Shown in pieces: positions 58,401-64,000 of a stretch of DNA of 64,000 bases. Source of the DNA: Aradus depressus (Eukaryota > Arthropoda > Insecta > Hemiptera > Aradidae); assembly GCA_963662175.1 (NCBI GenBank), contig OY759224.1, positions 32,373,489 through 32,437,488 on the forward strand, given 5' to 3'. The notes below the pieces were generated by a model, which saw only the letters and a program-made list of their open reading frames with translations, was not told the origin of the DNA and ran no database searches. A program made the translations under genes and the position numbers. How positions within the stretch are numbered: the stretch's first letter is position 1; every line of letters starts with the position of its first letter.

Positions 58401-61048
58401 TTCTGCATGCTTTGTATTATTTTTATTTTCTCTTCTGGTGTTGGCAAGGTATACATTATAATTTTTGCAGGGAAAGAAGTAATCATTGGTTCTCCTGGTC
58501 TCTTTTTTTGTTTCTTTTCATTTTGGTACGGGTATCTATTTATTTATTTATTTTATTTTATGCTTTGCATGTTTCATCTATTAATTTCCTCTTTAAAGTA
58601 GAAAAAGAATATGTATAGAATAATTCTATAATTATTACTGATAGTAAAGAAATACAATTTTCTCTTACCGCATCGCAATTCTTTAAACGGATCGTCAGTA
58701 GAAAATATAACTACCGTCATTAGACCATCCTCAGGTTTAGTTTTAAACTAACAAGGTACCCTTGTTAGTTTAAAACTTAACCCGAGGATGGTGTATTGCA
58801 GAACCGGTAGTATTTCGGACAGTATTTCAAAAAGAAGATTCCGCAATATGTATCCGTTTCGGAACTTAAACGTGTGAAAATAATTTTCCATTTTGAATTG
58901 AAATTCTTTTTCTACTTTGTCTGTTGGCATCAATAATAATATCTCGCTTTCAATTTATTGAATGCGAAAGAATTTATAATTTCTCTGATTTTCCAATTTT
59001 ATTTTATATATTACATTTCAGTAGTCATTTTGATGATTGATGCCAACAAATTCTAGATTACTAACTATAATTTTTTTAACAGTTATTTTATTTTTTGCAT
59101 TTGGCGATGTTCATAAATAACAATATTTTATTTTTTTAATATTTTCTTAGTGTTGAATGTTTTTTCTTTTATTCTAAAGCTTAATGTGCTAAACGCTTGG
59201 GTAATTCATGATCTAAATTTATGTAAAAATCAGCTTATGCGTTTGTCAAGACCCATGGAAATTATATGCCACAATATTCATGAAACAGCTCTCCCGGACC
59301 CCTTTTGGGGGGGGGGGGGGGGGGTCCAATGTCACTTTATAATTTCCGAAAGTAATTTCTTGTTACGTTCTCGGATTCGTCTGTCAGAAGCAGATTATAT
59401 CGAACATTTTCTTTAATCTAAGCCATAAGGTATGTCGTTGAGAATACTTCATACCCTCTTAACATATTTTGTTAGGAAATATTGAGTTATATATCTCTGG
59501 TCACAGGGAATAAATTGGTAAGTCTAAATTCGTAACTTTTCAGGGCAGCACTTTTTTACTTTTGCATTAATCGTGTAAATCCAGTTTTTGGAATAAATAA
59601 ATTATGTTTGCATCATTATTAATCATATACCTTCTAAATCTATAGGAGTGATTGAAAATGAATATTGTTAATCCTTTCTTGGATTTTCCCTTAGTAACCT
59701 AATCATTCCCCATCACATACCTAATTATTGACCACACTTGCCTAATTATTACCCATACTTTTTGAAATACTCGTGAATGATGCCTCTCTAAAGTTGAGCA
59801 AGTTGATTTAACCGAAAACGCCCTCTTCACTTGGAATCGTTGAATAAATTGTTAAATGCAGTTATCTTGTGAATGATTTTTCAAAGAAGTAGATTAAGTT
59901 GATTTAACCGAGAACATACACAATTTTACGAGATTCCAAGAAACCCACATCTTTATAATTCCGAAAGTATTAGAGTCCTGAACTCTCAACTTCTTCACAG
60001 TGCGCAGATGGCTTGGGAGATGATCACAGTACACTTGACTCATTTTGGCCATTTTTCGACTCAACAACTTATTCCCTGTCATCATAGATATTATACATCT
60101 TTATATCAAGAAAACAAAACAAAAACAAAAAATCGGAAATAAATACTACCGTGAGATTTATTCCGCCTTAAATCAGCGTTATGACGTAAATTCCCGCCAA
60201 TATTCAAAAAATGTTCCAATCACTAAATAAGGATAAAGGGATTTCAAGAAAATTCTGGCGAGGCGAAGAACGGTTGCAACAAGGCGATAGTCGTGTATTG
60301 TATTACAAAACTCTGTTGCCAAGGGGACTGGGGTAAGTCGCGCACCACTTCCACAGCCTCAACATTATTAAAAATTGAGATTTATTTAATTACTAACCAG
60401 ACAGCTAACATTGATAACGTGCTTTAAAGTTACTAACCTGCTACACATGATATAACTTAACATTTTTTAATGTATATGTGTGCTAATATCCCGAAAACTG
60501 TTATAAACTTTCAGTTTTAAATACATATGTCTTTATCCTGCGCCATAATACACTTTAGGCATGTTATGGCTTCATGTCATGTTAAATCTTAAAAGGCCGA
60601 AGCACTTGAGTCATTCTGATGCTTACGTAGACCCGAAACCTGTCTATTTTATATTGTAACATAGTTATTATGACTCCTGTCCGGGCTTTGACTACAAGGT
60701 CATATCACCTACTATCCGTCATTCGTCACTCTCGTGGATATGAGCCCGACTCTATGGATGTCCTAAATTTTGCCTGCCCTAAATTTTTTATTCACGTAGG
60801 GTAGAGTTTTGTGAGTACCTGACATTGTACAGGCTCGAAACCATCGCTTAACGTCCCATCCGAAGGACGGCGTTTAAGTTTATTTTACCTCCCTGATAAA
60901 ATAACTATTGTAATATATTGACAAAATTGCTAAGTCATTAATTAGGTTTGTTTCATTAATTAAAAATTTATTCTAGAAACTGGCTTATTGTGCTATTCGT
61001 ATATCAAATCTTTGATCTCTAATTTATTTTATTTTATTTTTTCAGTAA
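52430..61048 (+). CDS. RPS24: 40S ribosomal protein eS24 (initiator exon not found)
   Basis: Exons: 52430-52498, 52938-53147, 54595-54711, and a final exon whose first three bases, 61046-61048, are the stop TAA. The product is 132 residues plus the initiator Met (human 130-133). Exon 2 reads [16 protein letters not shown], exon 3 [19 protein letters not shown] and [14 protein letters not shown], and exon 4 [18 protein letters not shown] with a basic tail. As in vertebrates, the ATG should end exon 1. The only ATG followed by GT upstream, at 52076-52078, has a weak donor (GTCATT), so I do not claim it. The last exon has an AATAAA at 61130-61135. The protein is part of the small ribosomal subunit. 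The 6.3 kb last intron carries many repeats. The gene starts head-to-head with SIRT1. Confidence 0.93.
53385..53995. repeat. Head-to-head pair of SINE family 1 copies in RPS24 intron
   Basis: 53385-53652 is on minus, with CCGGGTTTCGAACCC near its right end. 53668-53995 is on plus, starting GGGCGCAGGTAGCTCAATGG, with a deletion joining box A directly to box B. Their heads are about 15 bases apart. Confidence 0.88.
54270..54385 (-). repeat. Penelope-type terminal repeat fragment, degraded core
   Basis: On minus: CTGGTGA, T, GGTG-TAA-CGCC, GCAAACCGC, TTATGTATACATTTCTTGTG. The core carries two changes. Confidence 0.6.
55345..55805 (-). mobile_element. Truncated copy of the 11560 foldback element
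   Basis: One arm (55365-55500, with the hammerhead-like U3/A8 core at about 55400-55440) plus the inner AT-rich part, ending near TCAGACTCTTAGCTAC; the other arm is absent. RPS24 last intron. Confidence 0.82.
55850..56215 (+). repeat. Tandem-monomer repeat family fragment
   Basis: CGGCCAATTTGGCTGAAAAT, CATCCATTCCATCGGCAGC and a second unit; one end is CTATATAGCTGGGAAGT. Confidence 0.65.
57335..58205. repeat. Two opposed copies of the tandem-monomer repeat family
   Basis: 57335-57700 reads plus (AATGTACTTCCCCAG at the left). 57700-58205 reads minus, ending TTCTGGGGAAGTGGTGATTC and CACCGAC. They meet near TTTACTTCCCCGGCTATAGG. Confidence 0.75.
58700..58830. repeat. Hairpin with degraded Penelope-type cores
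   Basis: TTAGTTTTAAACTAACAAGG faces CCTTGTTAGTTTAAAAC. Outside these lie CTGAGGATGGT (minus) and CCGAGGATGGTG (plus) with ACCGGTAGTA. Confidence 0.65.
60666..60905 (-). repeat. SINE family 1, headless
   Basis: GTTATTATGACTCCTGTCCG at the left, ATCCGAAGGACGGCGTT and CTCCCTGATAAAATAA at the right. RPS24 last intron. Confidence 0.85.
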
Positions 61049-61155
61049 CCGGATCGCAGGAGAGGGTGTGTTTATCCCTTTGCACGCCACAAATGTATAT
61101 ATTTCATATTTATGTCTGTCTTGTGAAGGAATAAATACATTGTTTTTTTAATGTT
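61046..61155 (+). other. RPS24: RPS24 terminal exon: stop codon, short 3' UTR and poly(A) signal
   Basis: After a T-rich tract and TTTTTTCAG, the exon opens directly with TAA. This exactly completes the frame that leaves exon 4 at ...GKK. The UTR is about 80 bases to a canonical AATAAA at 61130, followed by a T-rich stretch. Placing the stop alone at the start of the last exon matches the vertebrate RPS24 arrangement. Confidence 0.7.
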
Positions 61156-63504
61156 ATTTTTTTGTTTTTTCCCTTTTTGTTCAACAGTGTATAGCCGTTG
61201 GAATTATGGCTTCTAGGAGCAGGGAAGGGGCGTAGCAAGATGTAGCCAATGTATGTATTGTCCTGGGCCTGTGGGAGGGGGTGCACGTTTTGACAACGCT
61301 GCATTCTTACTACTTCAAACAGCCCACCTCCTCAGCTGTCACGATTCTACACGGCTTTACACTATTATTTGTTTTCAATTTATATTCAACATCTATGCAG
61401 TTCGAAATCCTGACTACAATCACTCCTTGTTCTTCATTCAAACGTTTATAATTTTGTCCTAACTTCATACGTCGTTGATATTATTATTTGTTATTTTAAT
61501 TTTATTTTTCATCTAGATCTGGGTGGTATTATGTTAGAAGTAAACATTTTGTTGATGCACTTTTCAGTTTCATTTTTGTTGAGGAATAATAAAAATTATA
61601 ATTTATCAGAAGAATAAAATCTGAAGAAACCTTAAGGCGAAAGGCGAGTCAGAAAAGTCCCAAAATCAGTAGAACACATTCCTGATTGCCCACATTTTTT
61701 GTTTTTTTATTCTCAAAAATGCATTGATCAAGAATTTATCTCGGAAGTGTGGTAAGTCAGTAATAATGTAAAAAAATTATGTATGTGGTCACATAACAAA
61801 CAACCGTAGAAAAAAAAAAAGCCGGTAGTCATTTTGTAAGTATCTTCGCCCTGAAGAGAATGACATCTTATACGTTCATGTATGTTCAGTAGAATCGGTT
61901 TGCAGAGTTCCCCATATATGACATCGACCATCCGTCTCGCCTAGCCGCAAGCCTCTGGTCTCTTACAGAAACAATGACAGCTCGTATTTTTTTTGACCCT
62001 GTGGCCTAAGCATATCTCTACCACCCCTGATTTCTGGTGGCAACCAAGAGGGCCATCCAATCTGTTGTCTTCTCGCTTTTATCTGAAACGGCTTGCGGGG
62101 TATATTAACATTATTTTGTATAGGTACCCTTTTATGTATTATATTTATAATAATACATAGTTTATTATTATTTTCAGACGATGTAGATAATTAAAATAGA
62201 TAAGACAACGAAAATGACAATAAATAACAAAAAAAGAATACAAGTATGATTGGAAACATGGTATTTTTATAAGCTCTTGTTTACAGTTCATATTAAATAC
62301 ATAATATAACGTGGTTTCTCTGAGCATTCAACATTGATAGGTTTATTGAAATGTATACTATGCAAAGGAATGAAATTTGGGCATTCACAGATAAACTGAA
62401 ACAGATCCTGGTTAAAGGAAACAAAAACTTTCAAAAAAGATTTTGTTCGTATAGAACATGAAATTTACAATATCAAAACTCATCTCGATGTGTGTTTTTT
62501 TCTAGCTTTTTCGACGAAAATTTTTCAATGATTTCACAAAAATTTGTTGTGAGTATAATGCGCAAAAATCTCAGGGGAAATATAAACTATTTTTCATATT
62601 ACTGTTAGTTGCTTAAATCTTATTTTGGAAGAATAAACCCCGTTTCCAACTATTCCAAAACACCTAATTTTAAGGATAATAATAAAATGGACAAACTTAT
62701 AGTAAGAATCTCACAAGAATTAAATTCTGGAAATATGTACCCGGTAACCATTTAAGATAAACACAATCACTGGTAACCTGATAGTTTTTTGGTCTTTCTT
62801 CTTAATAATTAAAAGAAAAAACAGGGACATTGACGGATTGTTGAAAATTGAGGATTTATTTCACATAGACAGACAATACTAATGAGATCAGTGTTGCCAG
62901 AAAAATATTATGAACCAAAAAACATTTCAACTGAAAACAATTATCTTGTATAGTATTAAAAAGAGATATTTCCTACCTGAAAAAATCTTCAGACAGTTCA
63001 GTGTAATAGTCTTTTACTTTTTTTTTAGTTTTAATTAAGTTTCGAGGTGGAGATAAAGATAATTATTTATTTTACAGTTTTCAGAGCCTCTCTAGTTTTG
63101 ACTTTTTATTCTTGTTGGCTATTTTTATAATATCATTAGCAAATTTTATTTTTTCATATTATTGTTCGTTATTATGACTCATGCCTGGGCTTTGTTTTAC
63201 AGCTTCCCATGTATTTTGAATAAAAATATCATTGTACTGTAATGGAAGTCTCTAACTAGATATATATGTACATATATTTTTCTTCCCACGACTTAATATT
63301 AATGTTTTCATGTTGCTCTTGGTTATGCGAATTACTAAAAAAAAAAAATGGGAGAGCGATTTGGGGTCGAGGCCCGATTCGGAATAATTACCTAAATAAA
63401 TTATTTTAAAATAAATTGTTAAATAAATTATTGACTCAGTTGGATTTCCATTTATTTCTGGTATTTCAAATTTGATTTAGCAACATTAATGACAACAACT
63501 GAAC
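61156..63504. other. RPS24/unknown-gene convergent spacer
   Basis: AT-rich and mostly unassigned. A 25-base SINE tail fragment is at 63170-63195. The minus-strand open frames here are short and show no motif. Confidence 0.4.
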
Positions 63505-64000
63505 TCATTCCCTTTCCGATTCCACGTTGTTACTGATGGTTGTCATGGTCACTGCCTCAGGCTCAGTGGGCGATAAGGGAGAATCTGTCGGCAACTGTCC
63601 ATTCCCTCCATCCTGACAGTTTTTCCCGCCTTTGTGAATTGTGCAACTTATTTTGAGTGCCCATTTGATAATTTTTGTAAATATACCATCTCTCTGTCCC
63701 GTTTCTTGATTTTCTGAAACAATTAAAAGTATTCAGTATTTATAGAGAAAAAAAAAAACTGGGTTTGTCCCGTTTCATTCCCGGCTAACGGCCGGTTAAA
63801 GGGGGGACACGGTTAATCCGGAGTTCGCAAAGAGAATAGATCAAATATACATATATGCTTGTAAAATTTACTATAAAAAAAAAAAAGTCTACCACTAATC
63901 ATTAAAAATATAAACTGTTTAGATAAATGTACCTTCTAACTTCTTAAAATAATATACCTGTATGGCTCATGTTCATTTTAGGGGTATTTGTTGTTACTTC
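63505..64000 (-). CDS. Unrecognised protein, last two exons (5' partial)
   Basis: The exons are 63958-64000 (entering from beyond the window) and 63505-63713 (TGA at 63505-63507). The donor is CAG/GTATAT and the acceptor TTTCAG, and the phase matches (g + aa). The readable part is 83 residues. It has a short basic/hydrophobic stretch (GIFTKIIKWALKISC), then a Cys/Gly segment and a Ser/Pro/Glu/Thr-rich end. I do not recognise the family. It converges on RPS24. The splice signals and an open frame of 68 codons support a real gene, but a chance frame cannot be excluded. Confidence 0.5.

Overview
This is eukaryotic nuclear DNA, AT-rich and repeat-laden. Five protein-coding genes could be rebuilt exon by exon, with GT-AG splice sites and reading phases that agree. 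Exon and intron sizes, tRNA-derived SINEs, Penelope-like, Helitron, mariner, piggyBac and pogo-type elements suggest an invertebrate, most likely an arthropod; I cannot name the species. Most of the long open frames in the window are chance. The real genes consist of short exons, many below 200 bases.

Layout: (1) 864-8119 plus, the last three coding exons of a CEP120-like centriole protein. (2) 12620-19649 minus, a complete six-exon SNAPC3 (snRNA-activating complex subunit 3). (3) 20997-26444 plus, a complete five-exon RWDD1. (4) 33404-51671 minus, a complete thirteen-exon SIRT1 deacetylase of 586 residues. (5) 52430-61048 plus, ribosomal protein eS24 (RPS24), with the initiator exon not located. 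(6) 63505-64000 minus, the last two exons of an unrecognised gene. Genes alternate in strand, giving head-to-head pairs (SNAPC3/RWDD1, SIRT1/RPS24) and tail-to-tail pairs (CEP120/SNAPC3, RWDD1/SIRT1, RPS24/unknown). They share no pathway; this is a housekeeping cluster.

Introns and spacers are packed with mobile DNA. There are about twenty copies of one tRNA-derived SINE and two of another. A structurally intact piggyBac element with a 602-residue transposase and TTAA flanks lies in SIRT1 intron 3. Other elements are a non-autonomous Helitron, a pogo/Tigger-like element holding a long inverted repeat, two LINE 3' ends with target-site duplications, a decayed mariner, several foldback elements, and a Penelope-like retroelement broken by an inversion.

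The most interesting signal is a scattered set of hammerhead-ribozyme-like motifs (CTGANGA, short stem, GAAAC, 2-4 nt, GTH) at the ends of Penelope-like and palindromic repeats. One lies directly downstream of the Penelope endonuclease frame. Two have perfect 4-5 bp stem I. One subfamily carries a paired C3U/G8A change in the core that would keep the catalytic base pair.
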